Source of the DNA: Paenibacillus ferrarius
GTDB lineage: Bacteria > Bacillota > Bacilli > Paenibacillales > NBRC-103111
NCBI RefSeq assembly: GCF_002027705.1
Contig: NZ_MBTG01000022.1
Coordinates: 1 to 64,000, forward strand
DNA: 64,000 bases
Reading direction: 5' to 3'
This document shows, one piece after another, positions 24,372 through 32,921 of this stretch (position 1 is its first letter; each line of letters opens with the position of its first letter). The notes below the pieces were generated by a model. The model was not told where the DNA came from. It was given only the letters and a program-made list of their open reading frames with translations, and ran no database searches. Both the position numbers and the translations under genes were made by a program.

Positions 24372-25526
24372 ATGTTTTATATGCATATGAACGCCATGAT
24401 CGCCATGATTGGCATGATCGCTGTTCTGATGCTCACTCGGAAGTGGGCTGACAACAAACGCATTCTAATGATTATTTTCAGCCTTTGCTTTTTGCTGCTT
24501 TTCAGTCAGAAGCTGCTCGTATTTTATGCTGCCTTCACCGTCATTAACTATATAGGTTTCGTCTATTTGTGCCGGACGACCATTTGGCGGAAAGCTATCT
24601 TTATATTAGCCATTGCCGCTAATGTCATTGGGGTTTTTCTGGGTGTTCGGCTTTTCGTTATGGGGATTTTCCATAATCCTATTTTCGATACAGTTATTTA
24701 TTTAGGCCTCATCTATAACGTGCTCAAAGTCATCGACGCCTATTATTTCGCATATTTCTTTGGCAAAGAGGGTCAAGTTCCCGCCATTGATTACGCGAAT
24801 TATCTGTTGTTTATTCCAACCTTCACCTCAGGCCCAATTTTGAAATTTCGCGACTTTATGGCAGACAGCAAGAAACCTTACACCGTAGACGCCGCCCTCT
24901 TCGAAAATAGTATCAAACGCATCATTCTAGGCTTGTTCAAAAAAATCGTTGTCGTCACGTGGATGACCAGCATCTTCGATCAAGTGCTGAAGCAGGATTT
25001 GCATACGCACCAATCGTTGTTTCTATTAATCTGGTTCTACATACTGATTTACATGGATTTCTCCGGCTATTCCGATATGGCTATCGGTTTCGGACGTTTA
25101 ATGGGCTACACGATGCCTGAAAACTTCAAGCGTCCGCTCTTCTCACCTTCCATGACGCAGTTTTGGCGCAATTGGCACGCAACACTGGGCGACTTTTTCC
25201 GTGACCATATCTTCATGTTCTTCTCCCGTACAGTGCCCTCGCGTTGGGTCGCCTCCAGTCTATCCATTCTTATCATGGTGCTGATGGGTTTATGGCATGG
25301 CTTCACCTGGCTGTATTTCTTCTACGGGCTCTATCATGGCCTCATTCTAGCTATCGAGAATCTGCTTAAACTGACTACCGTGAATAAAAAGAAAGTGTCG
25401 AAGACGTACTTTTACTTCCGTTGTTTTGTGACACAAACATTGGTAACATTCTCGGTTATCATCTATAGCTCTAATTATGAGACAGTGCTTCGCATCTACA
25501 AAGGCTTGCTTCATTTTACTGGATGA
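24372..25526 (+). CDS. MBOAT family membrane O-acyltransferase, DltB/AlgI-like
   Basis: 384 residues with about ten membrane helices. MBOAT marks: YANYLLFIPTFTSGPILKFRDF, DFSGYSDMAIGFGRLMGY..PENFKRP, the FWRNWHATLGDFFRDHIFM block, and the catalytic region LMGLWHGFTWLYFFYGLYHG with both the WHG and YHG histidines. In dlt systems DltB accepts the aminoacyl group from the charged carrier protein and moves it across the membrane; AlgI does the same with acetyl groups. The partner carrier protein, ligase, DltX-like peptide and SGNH protein lie upstream. ATG 24372 follows GAGGAG. Last gene of the cluster; the extended -10 promoter at 25530 serves the next gene. Confidence 0.92.
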   Translation: MFYMHMNAMIAMIGMIAVLMLTRKWADNKRILMIIFSLCFLLLFSQKLLVFYAAFTVINYIGFVYLCRTTIWRKAIFILAIAANVIGVFLGVRLFVMGIFHNPIFDTVIYLGLIYNVLKVIDAYYFAYFFGKEGQVPAIDYANYLLFIPTFTSGPILKFRDFMADSKKPYTVDAALFENSIKRIILGLFKKIVVVTWMTSIFDQVLKQDLHTHQSLFLLIWFYILIYMDFSGYSDMAIGFGRLMGYTMPENFKRPLFSPSMTQFWRNWHATLGDFFRDHIFMFFSRTVPSRWVASSLSILIMVLMGLWHGFTWLYFFYGLYHGLILAIENLLKLTTVNKKKVSKTYFYFRCFVTQTLVTFSVIIYSSNYETVLRIYKGLLHFTG

Positions 25527-25529
25527 TAG

Positions 25530-25538
25530 TGGTATAAT
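25530..25538 (+). promoter_or_regulatory. Extended -10 promoter of the isomerase-like gene
   Basis: TGGTATAAT (25530-25538) is an extended -10 element 35 nt upstream of ATG 25574. The -35 at the right distance (TTCATT) is weak. Confidence 0.5.
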
Positions 25539-25573
25539 TTGTTTGGCTGTTTACCATTTATGGAGGTGTACCT

Positions 25574-26542
25574 ATGAAGTTAGGCGTTTTTATGGTTCTG
25601 TTCGGTGGAAAACCTTTCGAGGAAGCTTTGGACTACATTGCATCGAAGGGCTTGGATGCCGTTGAAATTGGTACTGGGGGCTATCCTGGTACATCACATT
25701 GCAACCCAAGCGAATTGTTGGCAGATGCCGGCAAACTTAAAGCATTCAAACATGCGGTGGAATCCCGCGGTTTAACAATCAGCGCACTTAGTGCACACGG
25801 TAACCCGCTGCACCCGCAAAAACACATCGCCAAAGAATTTCACGACGCTATTATACAAACGATCGACCTTGCTGAGCGCTTAGAAGTGCCTGTTGTGAAC
25901 ACCTTCTCAGGCTGCCCTGGCGACCATGAGGATGCCAAGTATCCGAACTGGCCGGTTGCTCCTTGGCCGAATGATTTCCAAGAGATTCTCGACTGGCAGT
26001 GGGGGACTAAAGTCATTCCTTACTGGACTGAGACAGGTAAATACGCGTCTGACCGCAATATCAAAATCGGACTAGAGCTGCATGGCGGTTTCTCCGTACA
26101 TACCCCAGCAACCCTTCTCCGCTTGCGTGAAGCAGCTGGCGAAGTAATCGGGGCCAACCTGGATCCGAGTCACATGTGGTGGCAAGGAATTGATCCTGTA
26201 CAAGCTGTTCAAATTCTTGGCCGCGCTGGAGCGATTCACCATTTCCACGCCAAGGATACATCCCTTGATGTGAACAACGTCAACCGCCATGGTGTAACGG
26301 ACATGCAGTCCTACACAAACATGCTGGACCGCGCTTGGCAGTTCCGTTCTGTTGGATATGGCCATGATATGAAAGTATGGGCTGATATCATCAGCGCTTT
26401 GCGTCTTGTTGGTTATGACTATGTCGTGAGCATTGAGCACGAAGACGGATTAATGTCCGTTGACGAAGGCTTCTCCAAAGCTGTTCAGAATCTGCAACAA
26501 GTTCTCATCAAGGAACCGCTTGGTGAAATGTGGTGGGTATAA
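25574..26542 (+). CDS. Sugar phosphate isomerase/epimerase family protein (xylose isomerase-like TIM barrel)
   Basis: 322 residues, complete, no signal peptide; GGAGG precedes ATG. The TIM-barrel pattern of the AP_endonuc_2 / IolE-IolI-like family is clear: FEEALDYIASKGLDAVEIG, SALSAHGNPLHP, GLELHGGFSVHTPATLL, IGANLDPSHMWWQGIDP, GAIHHFHAKDTSLD, YDYVVSIEHED. His, Glu and Asp residues in ELHGG, DPSHMWW, HFHAKD and IEHED are the expected metal ligands. Members act on inositol- or sugar-derived substrates; the exact one cannot be told. It follows the MBOAT gene by 47 nt but has its own promoter-like site and a strong terminator, so it may not belong to the aminoacylation pathway. Confidence 0.88.
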   Translation: MKLGVFMVLFGGKPFEEALDYIASKGLDAVEIGTGGYPGTSHCNPSELLADAGKLKAFKHAVESRGLTISALSAHGNPLHPQKHIAKEFHDAIIQTIDLAERLEVPVVNTFSGCPGDHEDAKYPNWPVAPWPNDFQEILDWQWGTKVIPYWTETGKYASDRNIKIGLELHGGFSVHTPATLLRLREAAGEVIGANLDPSHMWWQGIDPVQAVQILGRAGAIHHFHAKDTSLDVNNVNRHGVTDMQSYTNMLDRAWQFRSVGYGHDMKVWADIISALRLVGYDYVVSIEHEDGLMSVDEGFSKAVQNLQQVLIKEPLGEMWWV

Positions 26543-26573
26543 TTCCCACTCATTGCAACCTTCCATAGGTTAC

Positions 26574-26624
26574 AAAAAAGCCCACAGGCTTGAAGATCCT
26601 TCGATCTCAGTCCTGTGGGCTTTT
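26574..26624. terminator. Bidirectional terminator between convergent genes
   Basis: AAAAAAG-CCCACAGG, a loop of 23 nt, CCTGTGGG-CTTTT. It ends the isomerase-like gene on the plus strand and the small DUF2759-like gene on the minus strand (stop at 26643). Confidence 0.92.
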
Positions 26625-26642
26625 ATCTTGTTTAACTCCGAT

Positions 26643-26843
26643 TTACCAGCCGCTGATCATGACGTAATCCATGATGCCGAATACGATCAAGGAAACTCCT
26701 GCGAATCCTAGAGCAAACAAATTTCTTCGTGGGTTGATCAACTGTCGAATAACCGCAATGGCAATGACCACCGTGAAGATCAAAACATAAATATCAAAGC
26801 TCGTATACGTGCTAGTCGTTGCTGCTGCTTCTGCCAATAACAT
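26643..26843 (-). CDS. Small two-helix membrane protein, DUF2759-like
   Basis: 66 residues, with AAGGAGG properly placed before ATG 26843. Two membrane helices (FDIYVLIFTVVIAIAVIRQL and LFALGFAGVSLIVFGIMDYVMI) are joined by a short basic loop (INPRRN). The second helix pattern resembles the DUF2759/YqgW family of very small Bacillota membrane proteins, but the assignment is by eye. Function unknown. It stands alone between a shared terminator and a long non-coding stretch. Confidence 0.75.
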   Translation of the reverse strand: MLLAEAAATTSTYTSFDIYVLIFTVVIAIAVIRQLINPRRNLFALGFAGVSLIVFGIMDYVMISGW

Positions 26844-27088
26844 GGTGAAACCTCCTTATAGTAACTCGGTGCAAGGCACACGTCCTGCTATTTTAATTCT
26901 ATGTTAGCTTGATTGGGCACTAGATGCAAGTGATTCCAGCGATGTGTAACAAGTTTGTCACCTTTTGGGTGCAACGCCCCTTCTTCAACATCTAAAATGA
27001 TCTTTCCTTGTAAGGTTAAAATGTCCAACTCTTCGTTTATTTATAACTATAGCGGCACTGAAATGTCTGTCCGCCTAGCAACAAATAA

Positions 27089-27117
27089 GCCCGAATCTCC
27101 ACAGGGGATATCCGGGC
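27089..27117 (-). terminator. Terminator of the 53-residue gene
   Basis: Minus strand GCCCGGAT, a loop of 13 nt, ATTCGGGC, then TTATTTGTTG. It lies 35 nt past the stop at 27152. Confidence 0.65.
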
Positions 27118-27151
27118 ACTACTGGCAGCCATAAACAATAGGTAGTCCCAA

Positions 27152-27313
27152 CTAAACGACTAACTCAAAGGAAGTGGTTGATTCTGCATGTTGTTCCAGC
27201 GCTGCTACGCTTTGTTGTTTAATAGCCTGTTCTTTCTCTTGCCATGCCAAGAAACGAAACGGGTCAATCCCTAAAGCAGATACAATCTGTTGTAACTCTA
27301 ACGTAGGTTTCAT
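27152..27313 (-). CDS. Small hypothetical protein (53 residues)
   Basis: GGAGG lies 5 nt before ATG 27313 on the minus strand; the frame runs 54 codons and is followed by a hairpin terminator. The peptide (MKPTLELQQIVSALGIDPF..., then RFLAWQEKEQAIKQQSVAALEQHAES) is soluble, Gln-rich and likely helical. I recognise no family. The start region LQQIVSALGIDPFRFLAW is reminiscent of small phage-type or helix-turn-helix-like peptides, but that is weak. Good start signal plus terminator support a real gene. Confidence 0.55.
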   Translation of the reverse strand: MKPTLELQQIVSALGIDPFRFLAWQEKEQAIKQQSVAALEQHAESTTSFELVV

Positions 27314-27492
27314 AACGGCCTCCAAATATGCAGATAGATTAGATCTGTCTATATCTCTCGATTATCAGTAGTAGGGTCGGCGACAATAATGTTTAACTTA
27401 TCTTGTACTTTCATTATAAGTCTACTCTCTTGTTCCGCGATAGAGGGTTAAATTGTCGAATTCAATTAAGTCTTGACAAACTCATTAAAATT

Positions 27493-27528
27493 TGCTCAAA
27501 AGTGTGAAAAATGACACACTTTTGAGCA
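27493..27528. other. Perfect 14-bp inverted repeat (orphan palindrome)
   Basis: TGCTCAAAAGTGTG and CACACTTTTGAGCA are separated by 8 nt (AAAAATGA). A TTGACA hexamer lies 15 nt upstream on the plus strand (27473-27478) but no matching -10 follows. It could be a regulator binding site, a terminator without a T-tract, or the end of a mobile element. Confidence 0.7.
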
Positions 27529-27654
27529 GCCCAAATAAGAAAAACCTCTATCGAGGCCATTCCCTAAAATGAGTTACCGCGTTGAGAGGTAGGTTGTATC
27601 ACCAAATAGAAAGACCTTTTCGAAAAACGAAAACCTATACTTTCGATTATGGTC

Positions 27655-27700
27655 AAAAAAAAGCATGGCCTCCAACTTAAGCGTCGGATTGCCATGCTTA
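27655..27700 (-). terminator. uvrA terminator
   Basis: Minus strand AGCATGGC, a loop of 24 nt, GCCATGCT, then a run of eight T. It starts 12 nt past the uvrA stop codon. Confidence 0.85.
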
Positions 27701-27711
27701 TGTGCTGCTGC

Positions 27712-30594
27712 TTAGCCTACGGATTCTTCCAGAACAGCTAATCGCTTCGCGTAATTCTCAGAGCGCTCCCGATCCCTCTCGAGGATCGGTTTCAAGTACT
27801 GGCCGGTGTAAGACCCGGCCACCTTCACGACATCCTCCGGCGTACCAGAAGCCACGATCAGCCCGCCGCGGTTGCCGCCCTCGGGGCCTAGATCGATGAC
27901 GTGGTCCGCCGTCTTAATGACATCGAGGTTATGCTCGATGACAAGCACCGTTTCACCGTTCTCGACGAGGCGGTGAAGCACCTTCAGCAGACGATCGATA
28001 TCGTGGATGTGGAGCCCCGTTGTGGGCTCATCCAGGATGTAGATCGTCTTGCCTGTACTGCGGCGGTACAGCTCCGCCGCGAGCTTCACACGCTGGGCTT
28101 CGCCGCCGGACAGCGTCGTTGCAGGCTGGCCAAGCGTCATGTAGCCCAGCCCTACGTCCAGAAGCGTAGTCAGCTTGCGATGAATGCGCGGCAAGTTCTT
28201 AAAGAACTCGCAGCCGTCTTCAATCGTCATCTCCAGCACCTCTGAAATGCTCTTGCCTTTGTACTTCACTTCCATCGTCTCACGGTTATATCGTTTGCCT
28301 TTGCACACTTCACAAGGCACGTATACGTCTGGCAAGAAATGCATCTCGATCTTAATGATGCCATCTCCACGGCAAGCCTCACAACGTCCGCCTTTCACGT
28401 TAAAGCTGAAGCGGCCTTTCTTATAGCCACGTACCTTGGCTTCATTCGTATTGGCATACACATCACGAATATCATCGAAAACCCCTGTATAAGTTGCAGG
28501 ATTAGAGCGAGGCGTACGACCAATCGGAGATTGATCGATATCAATCACTTTATCAATGTGCTCCAGTCCGACAATTTCCTTATGCTCGCCTGGACGCACT
28601 TTGGCTCCATTCAAGTCACGTGCCAAGGTTTTGAACAAGATTTCATTAATTAATGTGCTTTTGCCTGAACCGGATACCCCTGTCACACAAGTGAAGACCC
28701 CAAGAGGCACTTTCGCCGAGACATTGCGCAAATTGTTCTCTTTGGCTCCTTTGACCTCAAGCCATTTCCCATTCGGCTTGCGTCTGACAGCGGGAATAGG
28801 AATGAACTTCTTGCCGCTCATGTATTGCCCTGTAAGCGAGTTATCATCTTCCATCAGCTCAGCAGGCGTTCCCTGCGCAATAACTTGTCCGCCATGGATA
28901 CCAGCGCCTGGACCGATATCGATAATATAATCGGCTGCCATCATCGTATCTTCATCATGTTCAACGACAATCAATGTGTTCCCAAGATTACGCATATGTT
29001 CAAGCGTCTGAATCAGACGCGTATTATCCCGTTGATGGAGCCCGATGCTTGGCTCATCCAATATATATAGGACCCCCATCAAGCTGGATCCAATCTGAGT
29101 AGCCAGCCGAATCCGCTGCGCTTCTCCACCTGACAACGTGCCTGCTGCCCGATGCATCGTCAAATAATCGAGACCTACATTCACTAGAAAGCCTAGACGA
29201 GCCCTGATTTCTTTGAGAATCAGATTGGAAATCGTCAATTCTTTCTCATTCAAATCAAGACCTTTAAACCATTCCTCCGCTTCTCCGATAGAGAGCGAAG
29301 TTGCGTGCGCAATATTTTTGCCGTTGATTGTTACTGCCAATGTTTCCGGCTTCAACCGCTGTCCCTTGCACTTCGGACAAGGCTTAGTGCTCATATACGT
29401 CTGTATATGCTCACGTATGCCCTCAGAGAACGTATCCTTGAATCGACGCTCTAAGTTGCGAATAATGCCTTCGAATGGCACCAACGCCTCCTTCGTAGCT
29501 CCCATATCATTCTCGTAGCGGAAGCGAATCTTCTCGCCGCCCGTTCCATAGAGGATGACCTTCATCTGCTCGCTGGTTAACTCAGAAACGGATACATTCC
29601 GCTTGATGTTGTAATGCTCACAAACTGCGGCAAGAAACTGCGGATAATAATTGGATGTGCTGCCAGCCCAAGCTTCGAACGCACCTTCTTCGATCGTCAG
29701 CTTCATGTCTGGTACGAGCAGATCCGGATCAACAATCATCTGACTGCCTAGTCCATCACAATCCGGACAAGCGCCAAAGGGGCTGTTAAACGAAAACATT
29801 CTAGGTGCCAGTTCTTCAACGCTAAAGCCGCATTCAGGACAGGCCAAGTTCTGGCTAAACATCAACTCTTCTTGATCGATGATGTCGACAATGACGCGTC
29901 CATTAGCCAGCTTAAGCGCTGTTTCCAAAGAATCAGCTAGACGTGTCGCGACGTCTTCTTTAATGACAATACGGTCAACAACAACGTCGATCGTATGCTT
30001 CTTGTTCTTATCCAGCTCAATCTTCTCAGAGAGATCCAGCGTTTCGCCATTTACACGCACACGGACGAAGCCTTGCTTCTGAACGTCCGTAAACAGTTTC
30101 ACATGTTCACCTTTGCGTCCTGAAATAAGCGGAGCCAGAATTTGAAGCTTCGTGCGTTCCGGATATTCCATAATGCGGTCTACCATTTGTTCCACGGTTT
30201 GAGATGTAATCTCGATGCCGTGGGTCGGGCAGTGCGGCCGCCCGATACGAGCGTAAAGCAATCGCAAATAATCATAAATTTCCGTAACCGTTCCAACCGT
30301 TGAACGGGGATTACGGCTCGTCGTCTTCTGATCGATGGAAATCGCCGGTGACAGCCCTTCAATTGAATCCACATCCGGCTTATCCATTTGCCCTAGAAAT
30401 TGCCGGGCATAGGCAGATAGAGATTCCACGTATCTGCGCTGCCCTTCCGCATAAATCGTATCAAAGGCAAGCGATGACTTCCCCGAACCACTTAAGCCGG
30501 TTAAAACAACGAACTTATCACGCGGAATTATGACGTCGATATTTTTGAGATTATGAGCCCTAGCTCCTTTAATGACGATTTGGTCTCTAGACAC
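27712..30594 (-). CDS. uvrA: Excinuclease ABC subunit UvrA
   Basis: 960 residues, the normal length. UvrA recognises bulky DNA lesions as an ATPase dimer and loads UvrB. Two ABC cassettes are visible: Walker A GLSGSGKSS near residue 35 and GVSGSGKST near 640; signatures LSGGEAQRIRLA and LSGGEAQRVKLA; Walker B LYILDEPSIGLH and IYILDEPTTGLH. The zinc motifs CPECGFSVEEL...CPDCDGLG and CEACRGDG...CEVCKGKRYN are intact. It starts 36 nt after the uvrB stop, so the pair forms a uvrBA transcript. Nothing unusual in the sequence. Confidence 0.98.
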   Translation of the reverse strand: MSRDQIVIKGARAHNLKNIDVIIPRDKFVVLTGLSGSGKSSLAFDTIYAEGQRRYVESLSAYARQFLGQMDKPDVDSIEGLSPAISIDQKTTSRNPRSTVGTVTEIYDYLRLLYARIGRPHCPTHGIEITSQTVEQMVDRIMEYPERTKLQILAPLISGRKGEHVKLFTDVQKQGFVRVRVNGETLDLSEKIELDKNKKHTIDVVVDRIVIKEDVATRLADSLETALKLANGRVIVDIIDQEELMFSQNLACPECGFSVEELAPRMFSFNSPFGACPDCDGLGSQMIVDPDLLVPDMKLTIEEGAFEAWAGSTSNYYPQFLAAVCEHYNIKRNVSVSELTSEQMKVILYGTGGEKIRFRYENDMGATKEALVPFEGIIRNLERRFKDTFSEGIREHIQTYMSTKPCPKCKGQRLKPETLAVTINGKNIAHATSLSIGEAEEWFKGLDLNEKELTISNLILKEIRARLGFLVNVGLDYLTMHRAAGTLSGGEAQRIRLATQIGSSLMGVLYILDEPSIGLHQRDNTRLIQTLEHMRNLGNTLIVVEHDEDTMMAADYIIDIGPGAGIHGGQVIAQGTPAELMEDDNSLTGQYMSGKKFIPIPAVRRKPNGKWLEVKGAKENNLRNVSAKVPLGVFTCVTGVSGSGKSTLINEILFKTLARDLNGAKVRPGEHKEIVGLEHIDKVIDIDQSPIGRTPRSNPATYTGVFDDIRDVYANTNEAKVRGYKKGRFSFNVKGGRCEACRGDGIIKIEMHFLPDVYVPCEVCKGKRYNRETMEVKYKGKSISEVLEMTIEDGCEFFKNLPRIHRKLTTLLDVGLGYMTLGQPATTLSGGEAQRVKLAAELYRRSTGKTIYILDEPTTGLHIHDIDRLLKVLHRLVENGETVLVIEHNLDVIKTADHVIDLGPEGGNRGGLIVASGTPEDVVKVAGSYTGQYLKPILERDRERSENYAKRLAVLEESVG

Positions 30595-30630
30595 GTTACC
30601 CTTCCTCTCCTATGTGGAGCTAACGCCCAT

Positions 30631-32628
30631 CTAGGCGTCAGCTTTCATTTCCATAATAGCGTCACGAAGTTGTGCCGCTCGTTCAAATTGCAGATTCTTC
30701 GCGGCTTCTTTCATCTCGCCTTCCAGACGTTCGATCAACGATGCGCGGTCTTTCTTGGACATCTTCGCACCCTTCACATCTGCCAGATAATCGGCTTTCT
30801 CTTCCGCTACTTTCGTAGCTTCGATGACATCGCGAATTTTCTTGGCAATCGTCTGTGGTGTAATACCGAGCTTCTCGTTGTGCGCTTCTTGCAGACTCCG
30901 ACGCCGGCTTGTTTCATAGATAGCCTTCTGCATGGAATCCGTAATCTTATCCCCATACATAATCACGCGGCCATCCGAGTTCCGTGCGGCACGGCCGATA
31001 GTTTGAATCAGAGAGCGTTCCGAACGCAAGAATCCTTCTTTGTCCGCATCCAAGATCGCAACCAGCGATACCTCCGGCAAATCAAGCCCTTCTCTTAACA
31101 GGTTAATCCCTACAAGAACATGGAACGTTCCCAACCGCAGATCCCGTAAAATCTGCATTCGTTCAAACGTTTTGATATCGGAGTGCAGATAACGAACTTT
31201 AATCCCGATTTCTTTGAAGTAATCCGTTAAATCCTCCGACATCTTCTTCGTTAATGTCGTCACGAGCACACGCTCATCTTTGCGTATTCGATCATGAATC
31301 TCGGCAATCAAATCATCAATCTGGCCTTTCGTTGGTCTCACTTCAATAATAGGATCCAACAAGCCTGTAGGACGAATAATTTGCTGCACCATCTCTGGGC
31401 AATGCTCCAACTCATAAGGTCCCGGTGTTGCCGATATATATAAAATTTGATTGACTTTCTCTTCAAACTCTTCAAACCGCAGAGGGCGATTATCCAGTGC
31501 GGATGGCAGACGAAAACCGTGGTCAACCAATACTTCTTTTCTCGCTCTATCGCCATTGTACATAGCACGAATCTGAGGCAATGTTACGTGCGACTCATCG
31601 ACCATGAACAGCATGTCATCCGGGAAATAATCGATTAACGTGTATGGCGTAGCTCCTCGCTCACGGAAAGTTAACGGTCCCGAGTAATTCTCGATCCCGG
31701 AGCAGAATCCCATCTCTTGCATCATTTCCATATCGTAACGTGTTCGTTGCTCCAGTCTTTGAGCTTCGAGCAGCTTTCCTTGCTCCTTCAGCTCAGCTAG
31801 ACGTTCCTCAAGCTCCCGCTCGATATTCACGAGCGCACGTTTCATCGTATCTTCGTGCGTCACAAAGTGAGACGCTGGGAAAATCGCAATATGTTCGCGT
31901 TCGCCAATGATTTCACCAGTCAGCACGTTGATTTCCGTAATACGTTCAATCTCATCGCCGAACAACTCGACTCTTACCGCTTGTTCCCCATGCGATGCCG
32001 GGAAAATCTCAACGACATCTCCGCGCACGCGAAACGTCCCGCGGACAAAATTCAAATCGTTTCTCTGATATTGAATGTCTACGAGTTTATGAAGAATCTC
32101 ATTGCGCGACTTCTCCATCCCTACACGCAAAGAAAGCAGCATATTGCCATATTCAATCGGCGAACCCAAACCATAAATACACGAGACGCTCGCAACGATA
32201 ATAACGTCGCGTCGTTCGAACAAGGAACTGGTCGCGGAATGGCGAAGCTTATCGATCTCTTCATTAATGCTGGAATCTTTCTCGATGTAAGTATCAGAGG
32301 AGGCAATGTAGGCTTCTGGCTGGTAGTAATCATAGTAGCTAACGAAGTAGGAGACGGCGTTGTGAGGAAAAAATTCTTTGAATTCGCTGCACAATTGTGC
32401 GGCTAACGTTTTGTTATGGGCAATAATCAAGGTCGGTCTGTTCAACTTGGCAATGACTTGCGCCGCTGTAAAAGTTTTCCCTGTTCCTGTCGCACCCAAA
32501 AGCGTCTGGTGCCTTTTGCCAGATTGTATGCTTTGGACGATTTCCTCAATCGCTTGAGGCTGGTCACCTTGTGGAGAAAAGTCAGATACGAGCTCGAACT
32601 TCTTAGAACTAACAACAAGATCACTCAT
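30631..32628 (-). CDS. uvrB: Excinuclease ABC subunit UvrB
   Basis: 665 residues from ATG 32628, which has AGGTGAT 7 nt upstream (a GTG one codon earlier is possible). UvrB verifies damage and forms the pre-incision complex with UvrC. Visible: LLGATGTGKTFTAA (Walker A), the beta-hairpin YFVSYYDYYQPEAYI that clamps DNA, FMVDESH (motif II region), helicase motifs TLTKKMSEDLTDYF and QTIGRAARNSDG, and the C-terminal UvrC-binding domain (IERLEGEMKEAAKNLQFERAAQLRD). The upstream region has a good promoter and a LexA-like site, which fits the SOS control known for uvrB in B. subtilis. Confidence 0.98.
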   Translation of the reverse strand: MSDLVVSSKKFELVSDFSPQGDQPQAIEEIVQSIQSGKRHQTLLGATGTGKTFTAAQVIAKLNRPTLIIAHNKTLAAQLCSEFKEFFPHNAVSYFVSYYDYYQPEAYIASSDTYIEKDSSINEEIDKLRHSATSSLFERRDVIIVASVSCIYGLGSPIEYGNMLLSLRVGMEKSRNEILHKLVDIQYQRNDLNFVRGTFRVRGDVVEIFPASHGEQAVRVELFGDEIERITEINVLTGEIIGEREHIAIFPASHFVTHEDTMKRALVNIERELEERLAELKEQGKLLEAQRLEQRTRYDMEMMQEMGFCSGIENYSGPLTFRERGATPYTLIDYFPDDMLFMVDESHVTLPQIRAMYNGDRARKEVLVDHGFRLPSALDNRPLRFEEFEEKVNQILYISATPGPYELEHCPEMVQQIIRPTGLLDPIIEVRPTKGQIDDLIAEIHDRIRKDERVLVTTLTKKMSEDLTDYFKEIGIKVRYLHSDIKTFERMQILRDLRLGTFHVLVGINLLREGLDLPEVSLVAILDADKEGFLRSERSLIQTIGRAARNSDGRVIMYGDKITDSMQKAIYETSRRRSLQEAHNEKLGITPQTIAKKIRDVIEATKVAEEKADYLADVKGAKMSKKDRASLIERLEGEMKEAAKNLQFERAAQLRDAIMEMKADA

Positions 32629-32757
32629 CACTTATCACCTACACTTTATGAAATAAATCGAACTTTTATCCTATTCATTTTCCATTTGTAATATCCGATA
32701 TAGAAGTTTATGGAACTCGAAAGTCCAATTATGAAGGGATTTCCAATAGCCCTCATA

Positions 32758-32809
32758 AGAATGTTTGTTCTGGTTTTTCCATTATACTCTTTTTAAATCA
32801 TGGATGCAA
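32758..32809 (-). promoter_or_regulatory. uvrBA promoter with LexA-like operator
   Basis: Minus strand -35 TTGCAT (32809-32804), 17-nt spacer, -10 TATAAT (32786-32781), then AGAACAAACATTCT (32771-32758) around the likely start of transcription. The 14-mer matches the Bacillus LexA box CGAACRNRYGTTYG at 11 of 14 positions. Promoter likely; operator tentative. Confidence 0.6.
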
Positions 32810-32921
32810 ACGGCAATATCTGTTACATCCCGTCCGCAGCATGATTAGACACCCTTGGAATGTCACACAAAAGGCTTGTAAAATCTCAATTCTTTTTACG
32901 CTAATTAGGAGTGGTACAGTC

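Larger units (their letters stand above)
26844..27711. other. Mostly non-coding stretch between the small membrane protein gene and uvrA
   Basis: About 870 bp. It holds one 53-residue gene (27152-27313, minus), its probable terminator (27089-27117), a perfect palindrome (27493-27528) and the uvrA terminator (27655-27700). Apart from these I see A/T-rich sequence with stop codons in all frames. Several short direct and inverted pieces (for example CCTCTATCG at 27546 and its complement near 27441) suggest a worn mobile or repeat element, but no ends can be defined. Confidence 0.5.

Noticed and set aside
27174..27371. Cys-rich 65-codon frame on the plus strand
   Set aside because: Antisense to the 53-residue gene, no ribosome binding site, atypical composition.
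27345..27415. A 21-codon frame on the minus strand upstream of the 53-residue gene
   Set aside because: No ribosome binding site and too short to support; its ATG overlaps a TATAAT-like sequence that is more likely a promoter element.
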